From: Microbacterium terregens
GTDB taxonomy: Bacteria > Pseudomonadota > Alphaproteobacteria > Sphingomonadales > Sphingomonadaceae
Length of the DNA: 64,000 nucleotides
Direction of reading: 5' to 3'
NCBI RefSeq assembly: GCF_027922045.1
Contig: NZ_BSEX01000023.1
Coordinates: forward strand, 62,001-126,000
Position 1 is the first letter of the stretch. Each line of letters starts with the position of its first letter. Shown piece after piece: positions 17,785 through 27,194 of this stretch. The position numbers and the translations under genes are program-made. The notes under the pieces are model-generated. The model ran no database searches, was not told where the DNA came from, and saw nothing but the letters and a program-made list of their open reading frames with translations.

Positions 17785-19682
17785 CAGCCGGTAGTGCCGG
17801 TACCCGGCACCTGCGCATCGGGTGCGCAGGGGGTCTGCGGTTCGAGTACACTGCCGCCATGGGCAAGCCGCACGGCATCATCGGCGACCAGCGGCGGAGA
17901 GAGGTAATAGCCCTGAACCTGAGAACAGCCTGCCAGGCGCAGCGCCTGGAGCTGCGTCTCGTTCTCGACGCCCTCCGCCACGACCTCCAGGCCCAGCGCA
18001 CGGCCCAGGTGGATGATCGAGTGCACGATCGCGGCGGACTCGCGCTCCCGTCCCATGCCGTCCACGAAGCTGCTGTCGATCTTCAGCGTATCGAGCGCGA
18101 AGGTGCGGATGTTGTACAGGCTGGAATAACCGGTGCCGAAGTCGTCGATCGCGACGCGGAAGCCCATCTGCCGCAACCGGTAGAGGGTGTCGGCGGCACG
18201 TTCGGCGTTTTCGGCAAGTGCCGTCTCGGTGATCTCGATCTGCAACTGGTTCGGGGAAACGCCGGCCCGCTGGACCTGCGCCACCAGTTGCGCAACGAAG
18301 TTCTGCCGGCGGAACTGGCGCGGGGAGAAGTTCACCGAAACGAACTGTCCGGGCCAGCGCTTCGCCGCCTCCAGCGCCTCCTCCACGACCCAGTCGCCGA
18401 GGTCGTGGATCAGGCCGCTCTCCTCGGCCACCGGGATGAACATACCCGGAGAAATCATGCCATGTTCGGGGCTACACCAGCGGAGCAACGCCTCGAACGC
18501 GACCACTTCCAATCCGCCGCGCGCAAAGATCGGCTGGTAGACGAGCGACAATTCGCCGTTAGCCATCGCTTGGCCGAGCCCGGTCTCGATCTGGCGGCGG
18601 AAGCGGACCGACTCGTCCATGCTCTCATCGAACACCCGGACCAGGTTCCGCCCTGCGCGCTTCGCCTCGTTCAGCGCCAGGTCTGCACGGCGCATGATGT
18701 CGACCGAGTCGCGCTCATGATCCGCGTCGGCCACCACGAGGCCGATCGAAGCGGTGTTCTGCACCGACTGGCCGAAGATGCTGAGCGTCCCCGAGCAGGC
18801 GCGCAGCAGCCGCTCGCAGCGCATCACCGCCTCGTCCTCGCCGGACACGGACATCATCAACCCGAACTCGTCGCCCGCGAGCCGGGCAACCAAGCCCTCC
18901 TCGCCGATCTGCTCGGAAAGGAAGTTGCAGACGGTGCGGATCACTTCATCGCCGGCGAAATGGCCGAAGGTGTCGTTGATCGTCTTGAACCGGTCGATGT
19001 CGAGCATCGCCACGGCGAAGCAACCCGGCACATGCACGCGTTCGCTGAGCGCGCGCAGGAAGGCGAGCCGGTTGGGCGCTTCGGTCAGGGGATCGTGGCT
19101 GGCGATATGGGCCGCCTTGCTCTCGTTCGCGGCGAGTTCCCGTGCCTGTTCCTCGAGTTGCGCGACCTTTTCCGCCAAGGCCGCGCGGGTAGCCGCGAGC
19201 TCGCGGTCCAGTTGCCAGCGGTGCGCAAGCGCGGTTGCGGTCTGCACCACCTCGACCGCCTCGAACGGCTTGGCGATGTAGAAGATCTTGTCCGCCGGGC
19301 CGGCGGCGCGGAAAATCTCGGCCGGCGCGAAGTCCGAGAAGCCGGTGACGATCACCAGGTTCACGTCCGGATCGATGGCGCGGATTCGCTGCGCAGTTTC
19401 CTTGCCGTCGATGCCGGGCGGCATGCGGACGTCGATGAACGCCACGGCGAACGGCCGGCCGGCGTGAACGGCTTCTTCGACCGCAGCGACTGCCTCCAGG
19501 CCCTGGGAAACATGCACGAGTTCCAGTTCCGCAGCTGGCTCTAGAGGCACAGCCCCGGCGTCACCTTCCTCGAAGAGCGCGGCGGCCATGGCCGACAGAG
19601 AGCGCTCGCCCTCCGGCCTGCGGAACGCATGCCGGTAGGATTCGTGCATCGCCGGTTCGTCGTCTACAATCAGTACCCGCAC
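17784..19682 (-). CDS. Response regulator with GGDEF and EAL domains
   Basis: 632 residues: receiver (1-150, phospho-Asp84 in FIDVRMPP, Lys138 in AKPFE), a coiled coil (about 157-190), a GGDEF domain with AGDEF at 269-273, and an EAL domain with EALLRW at 397-402. AGDEF is a functional variant of the cyclase motif and the EAL domain keeps DDFGTGYSSL and KIDSSFV, so both synthesis and breakdown of cyclic-di-GMP look possible. Co-translated with the histidine kinase. The receiver is slightly long, with an insertion around residues 22-50. Confidence 0.93.
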   Translation of the reverse strand: MRVLIVDDEPAMHESYRHAFRRPEGERSLSAMAAALFEEGDAGAVPLEPAAELELVHVSQGLEAVAAVEEAVHAGRPFAVAFIDVRMPPGIDGKETAQRIRAIDPDVNLVIVTGFSDFAPAEIFRAAGPADKIFYIAKPFEAVEVVQTATALAHRWQLDRELAATRAALAEKVAQLEEQARELAANESKAAHIASHDPLTEAPNRLAFLRALSERVHVPGCFAVAMLDIDRFKTINDTFGHFAGDEVIRTVCNFLSEQIGEEGLVARLAGDEFGLMMSVSGEDEAVMRCERLLRACSGTLSIFGQSVQNTASIGLVVADADHERDSVDIMRRADLALNEAKRAGRNLVRVFDESMDESVRFRRQIETGLGQAMANGELSLVYQPIFARGGLEVVAFEALLRWCSPEHGMISPGMFIPVAEESGLIHDLGDWVVEEALEAAKRWPGQFVSVNFSPRQFRRQNFVAQLVAQVQRAGVSPNQLQIEITETALAENAERAADTLYRLRQMGFRVAIDDFGTGYSSLYNIRTFALDTLKIDSSFVDGMGRERESAAIVHSIIHLGRALGLEVVAEGVENETQLQALRLAGCSQVQGYYLSPPLVADDAVRLAHGGSVLEPQTPCAPDAQVPGTGTTG

Positions 19683-19789
19683 CGCGGCCCGACTCCCTCA
19701 CCAAATGGACGGAAGCTTAACGGGCGGCGCGTTACAGCGAGGTAAACGTCGCGCCGGATTGGTTTTTTTCTGCGGCGGCCGCCTCAAAG

Positions 19790-21613
19790 CTATTCGACGG
19801 TGACGGACTTGGCGAGGTTGCGCGGCTGGTCGACGTCCGTCCCCCTCGCGACTGCGACGTGATAGGCGAGCAGCTGGACGGGCACCGAGTAGACGAGCGG
19901 TGCGATCAGCGGATGGACCTTCGGCATCTCGATGGTCGCGACCGCATCCTCGCCGGCCAGCGCCAGACCGTCCGCGTCCGAGATCAGCACCACTTGGGCA
20001 CCGCGGGCCTGGGCCTCCTGCATGTTGGACACCGTCTTCTCGAACAGCGGTCCCGACGGCGCGAGCACGATCAGCGGCACATGCTCGTCGATCAGCGCGA
20101 TCGGGCCATGCTTCATCTCGCCGGAGGCATAGCCTTCGGCGTGGATGTAGCTGATTTCCTTGAGCTTGAGCGCGCCTTCCAGGGCGAGCGGATAATCCGG
20201 CCCGCGACCGAGGTAGAGGACGTCGCGTGCTCCCGCGATGGTGCCTGCCATCCGCTGGATCTCGGAGTCGTGGCCGAGCGCGGCATTAATCGCCGCGGGC
20301 GCCTCGACCAGATGGCGGACGATCTCCCGCTCTTCCTCCGGCGTCAGCTTGCCCTTGGCACAGGCGAGGTTGACCGCGAGCGCCGCCATCACCGAGAGCT
20401 GGCAGGTAAATGCCTTGGTGGAGGCGACGCCGATCTCTGGCCCGGCGTGGGTCGACAGCAGCAGGTCGACCTCGCGCGCCATGGAACTCGTCGGCACGTT
20501 GATGATGCCCGCGGTGGTGACGCCGTTCGCCTTCATGTGGCGCAGCGCCGCCAGCGTGTCTGCGGTCTCGCCGGACTGGGAGACGACTACGCCCAGCGTG
20601 TTCGGCAGCAAGACCGGATCGCGGTAGCGAAATTCGGACGCCACATCGACCTCGACGGGCAGGCGCGCGAACTTCTCGATCCAGTATTTGCCGATCATGC
20701 CGACGTAGGAGGCGGTGCCGCAGGCGACGATCGCGACCCGCTCGACGCTGGACAGGTCAAAGTCCATGTCCGGCAGCGCGACCTTTTCCTCGACCGGGCG
20801 GAGGTACGACCGCAGCGTCTGGGCGACGACCACCGGCTGCTCGTAGATTTCCTTGAGCATGAAGTGGCGATGGTTGCCCTTGTCGATCAGCGCGCCGGTG
20901 ACGCCGCTGATCGTGATCGGCCGCTCCACCGGGTTGTTGTCCTTGTCGTAAACCTGCGCGCCCTCGCGGGTCAGGACCACCCAGTCGCCCTCTTCCAGAT
21001 AGGAGATGCGCTGGGTGAGCGGGGCCAGCGCGAGCGCGTCCGAGCCGAGATAGGTCTCGCCGTCGCCATAACCGACCACCAGCGGCGACCCGAGGCGGGC
21101 GCCGATCAGCAGGTCCGGGAACTGCCGGAACAGGATCGCGAGGGCAAAGGCGCCGTGGAGCTGGGGCAGCACCGCCTTGACCGCGTCCTGCGGGCTATCG
21201 CCGGCCTCGATCCGCTCGCTCACCAGATGGGCGACGACCTCACTGTCGGTCTGGCTGTGGAACTCGCGCCCGCGGGCGATCAGCGCATCGCGAAGCGGCT
21301 TGAAATTTTCGATGATGCCGTTGTGGACCAGCGCCACCTCGTCGGTGGCATGGGGATGCGCATTGGCCGTGGTCGGCGCGCCATGGGTCGCCCAGCGGGT
21401 ATGGGCGATGCCGGTGGCGCCGGGGAGCGGCGCGTCGCGCACTTCGCGGATCAGGTTGGCGAGCTTGCCCTCGGCGCGACGGCGATCGAGCCCGCCGTCG
21501 TGGACGGTGCAGACCCCGGCCGAGTCATAGCCGCGATACTCGAGCCGCCGCAGCCCGTCGACCAGGCTGTCCACGACGTCGCCGCCGCCGATGATACCCA
21601 CAATTCCGCACAT
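19790..21613 (-). CDS. glmS: Glutamine-fructose-6-phosphate aminotransferase (isomerizing)
   Basis: 607 residues, full length. N-terminal glutaminase with nucleophile Cys2 (MCGIVGIIGG), then two SIS domains (VACGTASYVGMIGKYW; SQSGETADTLAALR) and the C-terminal PRNLAKSVTVE. Makes glucosamine-6-phosphate for peptidoglycan, LPS and other amino sugars. It follows glmU with a 1-nt gap, forming a UDP-GlcNAc operon. Confidence 0.98.
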   Translation of the reverse strand: MCGIVGIIGGGDVVDSLVDGLRRLEYRGYDSAGVCTVHDGGLDRRRAEGKLANLIREVRDAPLPGATGIAHTRWATHGAPTTANAHPHATDEVALVHNGIIENFKPLRDALIARGREFHSQTDSEVVAHLVSERIEAGDSPQDAVKAVLPQLHGAFALAILFRQFPDLLIGARLGSPLVVGYGDGETYLGSDALALAPLTQRISYLEEGDWVVLTREGAQVYDKDNNPVERPITISGVTGALIDKGNHRHFMLKEIYEQPVVVAQTLRSYLRPVEEKVALPDMDFDLSSVERVAIVACGTASYVGMIGKYWIEKFARLPVEVDVASEFRYRDPVLLPNTLGVVVSQSGETADTLAALRHMKANGVTTAGIINVPTSSMAREVDLLLSTHAGPEIGVASTKAFTCQLSVMAALAVNLACAKGKLTPEEEREIVRHLVEAPAAINAALGHDSEIQRMAGTIAGARDVLYLGRGPDYPLALEGALKLKEISYIHAEGYASGEMKHGPIALIDEHVPLIVLAPSGPLFEKTVSNMQEAQARGAQVVLISDADGLALAGEDAVATIEMPKVHPLIAPLVYSVPVQLLAYHVAVARGTDVDQPRNLAKSVTVE

Positions 21614-21614
21614 G

Positions 21615-22973
21615 CTATCGCTTCCCCGCGGCCTTCAGTGCCGCCATCTTTTCTCGGAACCGTGCGGCCCAGCCGGACCGCACCTGCTGGCTTCCCCGCG
21701 CCACCGCCAGCGCATCCGGCTCCACGTCGCGGGTGATGACCGACCCCGCCGCTACGATTGCCCCGGCACCGATCGTGACCGGCGCCACCAGCGCGCTGTT
21801 GGAGCCGACGAACGCCCCCTCCCCGATCCGCGTGCGGTTCTTGAGAAAGCCGTTGTAGTTGCAGGTGATCGTGCCCGCACCGATGTTCGCGCCCGCGCCG
21901 ACCTCCGCATCGCCCAGATAGGTCAGGTGATTGGCCTTGGCACCGCGGCCGAGCACCGCATTCTTCATTTCGACAAAGTTGCCGACCTTCGCCTCCGGCT
22001 CCAGGACCGCACCGGGCCGCAGCCGCGCATAGGGGCCGATCTCGGCGCCCTCACCGACGGTCGCGCCCTCCAGATGGCTGAACGCTCGGATCGTCACCCC
22101 GTCGGCGATGCGGACGCCGGGGCCGAACACGACATTCGGCTCGATCACGACGTCTCGGCCGATCTGCGTGTCGTGCGCGAACCAGACGGTTTCCGGCGCG
22201 GCCAGCGTTGCCCCCTCCGCCATCGCGCGCGCACGGCGCGTCGCCTGCCACGCAGCCTCGATCCCGGCGAGCTCGGCGCGACTGTTGACGCCTGCCACCT
22301 CTGCCGCATCGGTCTCGATCACGGCCGAGGGACGCCCGTCGGCAGCGGCCAGCATGACGACATCGGGCAGGTAATATTCGCCGGCGGCATTGTCGTTGCC
22401 CACGCGCGCGAGCAGCGCGAATAGATCCGACGAGCGCACCGCCATCAGGCCCGAATTGCACAGGGTCTGCGCGCGCTCCTCGGCCGTCGCGTCCTTGAAC
22501 TCGACCATCTTCACGATGCGGTCGCCCTCGGCGAGGATCCGGCCGTAGGCGCCCGGATCTGCGGGACGGAAGCCGAGCACGACCGTCGCGGGCGCGTCTT
22601 CCCCGTGCAGCCGGTCCAGCATCCGCCGCATGGTAGCGGTCGAGACCAGCGGTACGTCGCCGTAGAGGACCATCACGTCGCCATCGAAGCCGTCGAGCGC
22701 AGCCTCCGCCTGGGCGACCGCGTGGCCGGTGCCGAGCTGTTGCGCCTGGTGCGCGGTGGCGATGCCGAGCGGAGCGACGGCGGCCTCGACCTGCTGGCGG
22801 CCGGCGCCCACTACCACGACGGTGCGATCCGGCGCCAGCGCGGCGACGCTGTCGACGAGGTGCAGCAGCATGGGGCGGCCGGCAACGGGGTGGAGCACCT
22901 TGTGCAGGTCGGACTGCATGCGGGTACCCTTGCCGGCGGCAAGGATGATCGCGGCGATGGGTCGAGGGGTCAT
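21615..22973 (-). CDS. glmU: Bifunctional GlcN-1-P acetyltransferase / GlcNAc-1-P uridyltransferase
   Basis: 452 residues. N-terminal pyrophosphorylase: LAAGKGTRMQSDLHKVLHPVAGRPM and YGDVPLV. C-terminal left-handed beta-helix acetyltransferase with hexapeptide repeats and HLTYLGDAEVG.GANIGAGTITCNYNG, characteristic of GlmU. Produces UDP-GlcNAc with GlmS. Divergent from the HAD phosphatase gene; the short intergenic region must hold both promoters. Confidence 0.98.
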   Translation of the reverse strand: MTPRPIAAIILAAGKGTRMQSDLHKVLHPVAGRPMLLHLVDSVAALAPDRTVVVVGAGRQQVEAAVAPLGIATAHQAQQLGTGHAVAQAEAALDGFDGDVMVLYGDVPLVSTATMRRMLDRLHGEDAPATVVLGFRPADPGAYGRILAEGDRIVKMVEFKDATAEERAQTLCNSGLMAVRSSDLFALLARVGNDNAAGEYYLPDVVMLAAADGRPSAVIETDAAEVAGVNSRAELAGIEAAWQATRRARAMAEGATLAAPETVWFAHDTQIGRDVVIEPNVVFGPGVRIADGVTIRAFSHLEGATVGEGAEIGPYARLRPGAVLEPEAKVGNFVEMKNAVLGRGAKANHLTYLGDAEVGAGANIGAGTITCNYNGFLKNRTRIGEGAFVGSNSALVAPVTIGAGAIVAAGSVITRDVEPDALAVARGSQQVRSGWAARFREKMAALKAAGKR

Positions 22974-23036
22974 GAACGTCTCCGAGGCATCTGCGCCCTG
23001 CCACGCCGATCTTGCCTTTGCCAGTGCCTTGCCCGC

Positions 23037-23732
23037 ATGAGCCCAGTCATGACGGCTTTCCCTTTCGACATCGTCGGCTTCGACCTAGACGGCACGCTGG
23101 TGGACACCAGCGGCGATCTTGCCAATGCGCTCAACCATGCGCTTGCCGACGCCGGCCGCCCCCTGCTGGCGCGCGACGCGGTGCGCACCATGATCGGCGG
23201 CGGCGCGCGACATATGTTGATGCAGGGGATGGCGAGCACCGGCGGCTGTTCCGAAATGGAACTCGACCGGCTCTACCGCCTGCTGCTCGACCATTATGAG
23301 AGCCATATCGCGGTAGAGAGCGCGCCTTTTCCGGGCGCGATGGAGGCGATCGACGTGCTGGAGGCGCGCGGCGTCAAGGTGGCGGTCGTCACCAACAAGC
23401 TGGAGACGCTCGCGGAACAGCTGCTGCGCGAACTCGGCATTCGCGATCGCTTCGCCTGCCTGATCGGGGGCGACACCATGGGCATGGGCTTCGGCAAGCC
23501 GCACCGCGCGCCGATCGACGAGATGATCCGGCGCTGCGGCGGCGGGCGCGCCGCGTTCGTCGGGGATTCGATCTACGACACGGGCGCCGCACGCAACGCC
23601 GGCATCCCCTCCGTCGCATGCAGCTTCGGCTTCCTGATGCAGCCGGTCGAGGAGCTGGAGGCGGACGCGGTGATCGACGGGTACGACGAATTGCTGCCGG
23701 TGCTGGAGCGGCTGGGCACGGTTGCGCGTTGA
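23037..23732 (+). CDS. gph: HAD-superfamily phosphatase, phosphoglycolate phosphatase-like
   Basis: 231 residues from ATG 23037; a second in-frame ATG at 23049 is equally possible and neither has a clear SD. HAD motifs: nucleophile FDLDGTLVDT, VVTNK (motif II/III region) and GDSIYDTGAARNAGI (motif IV). The cap domain between fits the Gph type that removes 2-phosphoglycolate formed in DNA repair or metabolism. Exact substrate is inferred from family. Confidence 0.85.
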   Translation: MSPVMTAFPFDIVGFDLDGTLVDTSGDLANALNHALADAGRPLLARDAVRTMIGGGARHMLMQGMASTGGCSEMELDRLYRLLLDHYESHIAVESAPFPGAMEAIDVLEARGVKVAVVTNKLETLAEQLLRELGIRDRFACLIGGDTMGMGFGKPHRAPIDEMIRRCGGGRAAFVGDSIYDTGAARNAGIPSVACSFGFLMQPVEELEADAVIDGYDELLPVLERLGTVAR

Positions 23733-23739
23733 GCCGCCC

Positions 23740-24531
23740 ATGAGCAATTCCACCCGCCCCGCCGCCCTGGTCACCGGCGCCTCCGCCGGCATCGGCAAGA
23801 GCTTCGCCACCCACCTCGCCCGCACCGGCCACGACCTGGTGCTGGTCGCCCGCCGCGCCGATCGGCTGGAGGCGCTCGCGGAGGAACTCTGCAAGGCGCA
23901 CGACATCGTGGTCGAGGTGCTGCCTGCCGACCTGGAGACGCCGGAAGGCGTCGCCGCAGTCGAAGCACGGCTGGCGGAAGGCGATCCGATCGACCTGTTC
24001 GTCAACAACGCCGGCTTCGCCGCGCGGGGCGCGGTCGGGGGCCTCGATGCTGCCGCCCTGGAGTCGATGATCCAGGTGAACGTGCTTGCCTTCGCGCGGC
24101 TCGCCAACGCGGCGGCGGCGCGGATGCGGGCGGAGGGCCGCGGCACCATCATCAACGTCGGCTCGGGCACGCTGTTCATGCAGTTCGCCGGCAACGCCGG
24201 CTATGGCGCGACCAAGGCGTTCGTCGCCTATTTCACCCGCACCATGCAGCTGGACCTGGCCGACAGCGGTGTCCGGGTGCAGCTGCTGATCCCCGGCGTG
24301 ATCGCGACCGAGTTCCACGCGGTGGCGGGCAATGCGATCGAGAACTTCCCGCCGGAGCGCGTGATGCAGGCGGACGACCTGGTGGTCGCGTCGCTGCGCG
24401 CGCTGGAGATGGAAGAGCCGGTGTGCATCCCCTCCCTGCCCGACATTCGCGACTGGGAAGCCTATATGGCTGCGGAGGCGAAGATCGCTCCCAACAGTTC
24501 GCGCGACCGCACCGCCGATCGCTATCACTGA
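23740..24531 (+). CDS. Short-chain dehydrogenase/reductase
   Basis: 263 residues from ATG 23740, 7 nt after the phosphatase stop; a TTG at 23722 would add six residues without SD. Classical SDR: ALVTGASAGIGKSFA cofactor loop, NNAGF, active-site NVGSGT with Ser and YGATKAF with Tyr/Lys. Resembles the DltE/YbbO-type reductases. Substrate unknown. Co-directional with gph and the OsmC-like gene. Confidence 0.88.
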   Translation: MSNSTRPAALVTGASAGIGKSFATHLARTGHDLVLVARRADRLEALAEELCKAHDIVVEVLPADLETPEGVAAVEARLAEGDPIDLFVNNAGFAARGAVGGLDAAALESMIQVNVLAFARLANAAAARMRAEGRGTIINVGSGTLFMQFAGNAGYGATKAFVAYFTRTMQLDLADSGVRVQLLIPGVIATEFHAVAGNAIENFPPERVMQADDLVVASLRALEMEEPVCIPSLPDIRDWEAYMAAEAKIAPNSSRDRTADRYH

Positions 24532-24539
24532 GGCGATAG

Positions 24540-25013
24540 GTGGCCAGCCGGGAGCATCGCTACGCCGTGGCGGTCGAATGGACCGGCAACACCGGGTCGG
24601 GCACCGGGAGCTATGCCGACTATAGCCGGGATCACCTGCTGACCACGCCCGGCAAGCCCGACATCGCGGGATCGTCCGATCCCGATTTCCGCGGCGATCC
24701 GGGTCGCTGGAATCCCGAGGAGATGCTGGTCGGCGCGCTCGCCGCGTGTCACCAGCTGTGGTACCTCCACCTCTGCGCAAGCGCGGGCATTCGCGTGCTC
24801 GCCTATCGCGATGCGGCGACCGGCGTGATGGCGGAGAATGCCGATGGCTCCGGGCAGTTCGCGCAGGTGACGCTGCGGCCGGAAGTCACCATTGGCGCGG
24901 ACGCCAATGTCCAGCATGCCCGCGCGCTGCACGAGGAAGCCGCTCGGCTATGCTTCCTCGCGCGTTCGGTCCGGTTCCCGATCAAGCACGAGCCGGTGAT
25001 CGTCACGGAATGA
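24540..25013 (+). CDS. OsmC family protein
   Basis: 157 residues from GTG 24540, 8 nt after the SDR stop. Central ALAACHQLWYLHLCASAGI carries the peroxidatic Cys of OsmC/Ohr-type proteins; a further Cys lies in EAARLCFLARSVRFP, the usual resolving position. GSSDPDFRGDPGRWNPEEMLVGA is the standard OsmC sequence before the active site. Likely reduces organic hydroperoxides in the cytoplasm. Convergent with the nucleotidyltransferase gene, with 3 nt between stops. Confidence 0.9.
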   Translation: MASREHRYAVAVEWTGNTGSGTGSYADYSRDHLLTTPGKPDIAGSSDPDFRGDPGRWNPEEMLVGALAACHQLWYLHLCASAGIRVLAYRDAATGVMAENADGSGQFAQVTLRPEVTIGADANVQHARALHEEAARLCFLARSVRFPIKHEPVIVTE

Positions 25014-25016
25014 TGG

Positions 25017-26021
25017 TCAGGGCGTGACCCGATGTCCCTTGCGCCACTTGGTCCACAGGTGGCGGGCGAGCATCCCCGGCGGCATGCGCAGCAGGTGCGA
25101 GCGAAGGTAGAAGGCGGTGCGCGTCGCCCTGGCGGTCGGTCGCCCCCACCCGTCGCGCGCGAGCAGGCGGCGAACGTAGAGGCGATCGGTCGCGCTCAGT
25201 CGCGCCCCTTCCCCGTACAGCGCCTCCCGCAAGCGCAATGCCCGTTCCAGATGCGTCGCGATCTGGTGCAGCGATGCGCGCGCGCGCAGCCGCGCCAGCG
25301 CCTCGGGCGCTTCGAAGGCGTCGAGCAGGCAGTGAATATCCCAGAGGTTCCGAACCCCGCCGGCAAGATCGCCGTCGGCGAACAGGTGCGCGACGGCGTG
25401 GCAGACCATGTCTTCGGCCGACAGCACGCTCAGGCCGTTTGCGAGCGGCACGCTGCCTGCCAGCAACGCGTCTGCGTCGGGGGTTCGGCGCGCCGTCAGG
25501 GGGAGGATCGTGTGATGCACGTCGATCATCCGGTCGCGCTCGCGGTGGATCAGCGGCGGCAGCTCGTGCATCCAGCGCCGGTAATAGGCGTCATCATAGG
25601 CGTCGGGCTTCACCCACTCCCAGCCGGCCACCAGCAGCGCCGCCTCGACCGCAGCGAGCGCGTCGCGGGGCACCAGGATATCGAGGTCGCCGATACTCCG
25701 CCCCTGCCCCGCCGAAAGGCCGGCGGCCACATAGGCGGTCCCCTTCAACAGCACGACGGGGATGCCGAGCGGCAGCAGCGCCTGTGCCGCCATCTCCGCC
25801 TCCCACAGCGCAAGCGTGCGGCCTTGCTCGGCTGTGGCGCGGGCGTCCGCCAGGATCCGCTCGACGGTAGCCGGCATGGGAAGCCCATGCAGCCGGTGGG
25901 CGAGCGTGCCGAGGATCTGTTCCGCGCGCGCCGCGGCGATGAGGCCGGTCCAGCCGGCGGCGTCCAGCTCGCGGGTCGTGGCGGGATCGCGGAGGGCCCG
26001 GACCAGCGTGGCGCCGCTCAC
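25017..26021 (-). CDS. Nucleotidyltransferase-family protein of the HPr-rel-A module
   Basis: 334 residues from GTG 26021, which overlaps the kinase stop (GTGA); a GTG at 26036 would add five residues. The LLKGTAY segment and the metal-binding GDLDILV (Asp112, Asp114) place it in the Pol-beta-like uncharacterised nucleotidyltransferase group that also occurs in lasso-peptide clusters. DVHHTIL and CHAVAHLF are other shared segments. The C-terminal third is helical and basic. Reaction and acceptor are unknown; the tight coupling to an HprK-like kinase and a PqqD-like protein suggests modification of a peptide or protein. Confidence 0.82.
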   Translation of the reverse strand: MSGATLVRALRDPATTRELDAAGWTGLIAAARAEQILGTLAHRLHGLPMPATVERILADARATAEQGRTLALWEAEMAAQALLPLGIPVVLLKGTAYVAAGLSAGQGRSIGDLDILVPRDALAAVEAALLVAGWEWVKPDAYDDAYYRRWMHELPPLIHRERDRMIDVHHTILPLTARRTPDADALLAGSVPLANGLSVLSAEDMVCHAVAHLFADGDLAGGVRNLWDIHCLLDAFEAPEALARLRARASLHQIATHLERALRLREALYGEGARLSATDRLYVRRLLARDGWGRPTARATRTAFYLRSHLLRMPPGMLARHLWTKWRKGHRVTP

Positions 26022-26881
26022 GCGGCCTCTTCCCACAACCGCTCCACCATGGCCAGGGCAGTCTCGGTGTTCGGATAGTCGATGGCCTGCACGGGCACCG
26101 TTGCGACGAGACGGGCGAGCGCGTTGAAGCCCCGCTCTCCGAGCGCGACATAGTTGGTCGACGCCTGGGTCAGCCGCACGAAGGTCTCGGCAGGCGCCAC
26201 CGGCCGCACGTCGGGCGCATGGCCGAAGCTTGGAAAGAGGATCGCCACCGGTTGTGCGGGCACGTCCATCGCCGCGACCGATGCGGCATCCGGCTTCAGG
26301 TGGCGGATGTCGCCCTTGGGGGTGTCCGGCTGGAGCGGGCCGAACCTGCCCGCCGGCAGCGCCTGTTCGACGACACCGATCGCCTGGTTCTTGAGGCTCA
26401 CCAGCCTCGGGAAGCCGTGCACCAGCCCGGTGGCGGGATCGAGCAGCGCGAACTCGTCGCCCATCAGCCGCCAGCCGCGCGCCATCAGCAGCGCCGCCAG
26501 CGTCGACTTGCCCGCGCCCGAGACGCCGGTCATCAGCAGCGCCCGACCGTCGCGCTCGACTGTCGCGGCATGCAGCAGGAGGTAGCGGCGCTGGCCGAGC
26601 GCCATCTGCAGGTTCATGCCCATTTCCGCCGCGAGCAGCCCGAGCGGCAGCGGCAAGGGCGCGGCGTCGGGCAGGACATAGTCACCGCCGATCGTGATCG
26701 AGGGCCGCACCCACCGCCGCCAGCGGCGCGCGGCGAACAGGCGAACGGAGAAATCGGGTATGCCGTCGTGCGGCTTGGGATGACCGTCGTACAGCGCGGC
26801 CAGCGTCTCGATGGGTTCGCGCCAGTCGGCACCGACCCGAAAGCCGACTGGGCCGATCCGCAGCTGGAAGGCGTGCCTCAC
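26018..26881 (-). CDS. HprK-related kinase A
   Basis: 287 residues. Walker A GVSGAGKST at 119-127 with downstream GDEFALLDP (141-149) as in HPr kinase/phosphorylase, but the protein lacks the canonical HprK N-terminal domain and there is no ptsH nearby. The ~110-residue N-terminal part is specific to the HPr-rel-A type. Start ATG 26881 overlaps the PqqD-like gene stop (ATGA). Expected to phosphorylate a peptide, protein or small molecule of this module; the target is unknown. Confidence 0.85.
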   Translation of the reverse strand: MRHAFQLRIGPVGFRVGADWREPIETLAALYDGHPKPHDGIPDFSVRLFAARRWRRWVRPSITIGGDYVLPDAAPLPLPLGLLAAEMGMNLQMALGQRRYLLLHAATVERDGRALLMTGVSGAGKSTLAALLMARGWRLMGDEFALLDPATGLVHGFPRLVSLKNQAIGVVEQALPAGRFGPLQPDTPKGDIRHLKPDAASVAAMDVPAQPVAILFPSFGHAPDVRPVAPAETFVRLTQASTNYVALGERGFNALARLVATVPVQAIDYPNTETALAMVERLWEEAA

Positions 26882-27171
26882 CCGCGCTGCACCAAGCCGA
26901 GGCCGACCAGTTCGGCGACGCGAGCGCCCAAAGCCTCCGCGTCCGGATCGGCAAGGTCGTAGCGCGCCGCCAGCCGGACGAGCAGATCCTCGATCGAGGC
27001 GGGTGCTTGGGCCAGGGCGGCCAGGATCTCCGGCACGGGAGACGCGACCAGATGGGTCTGGCCGGAAGCGCGATGATAGATCGCCGTGAGTTCGTCGAGC
27101 GGCACGATGCGCAGCACGCCCGCCGGGGGCGCGCGGAACCGCACCGGGCCGTCGCCTGCCTCCGCCTCCAT
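26878..27171 (-). CDS. PqqD-family peptide chaperone, HPr-rel-A type
   Basis: 97 residues from ATG 27171. The pattern ...LDELTAIYHRASGQTHLVASPVPEILAAL... followed by YDL.....LGARVAELVGLGLVQ is the winged-helix PqqD fold (compare PqqD and lasso B1 proteins), which binds precursor peptides and presents them to modifying enzymes. Sits 23 nt after the secreted small protein gene and overlaps the kinase gene. No good SD is visible, so translation may be coupled. Peptide binding is inferred from the fold. Confidence 0.85.
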   Translation of the reverse strand: MEAEAGDGPVRFRAPPAGVLRIVPLDELTAIYHRASGQTHLVASPVPEILAALAQAPASIEDLLVRLAARYDLADPDAEALGARVAELVGLGLVQRG

Positions 27172-27194
27172 GCGGGTGGACGCCGCGGGGCCGT

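Noticed and set aside
15955..17907. 650-codon frame antisense to the histidine kinase
   Set aside because: Shadow of a long GC-rich gene; no recognisable fold.
19763..19769. T7 run near GGCGGCCGCC as a terminator for glmS
   Set aside because: The T-run is on the plus strand; on the transcribed minus strand it reads as A7 after the palindrome, so it is not an intrinsic terminator for glmS.
19859..21736. 625-codon frame antisense to glmS
   Set aside because: glmS is complete on the other strand and the frame has shadow-like composition.
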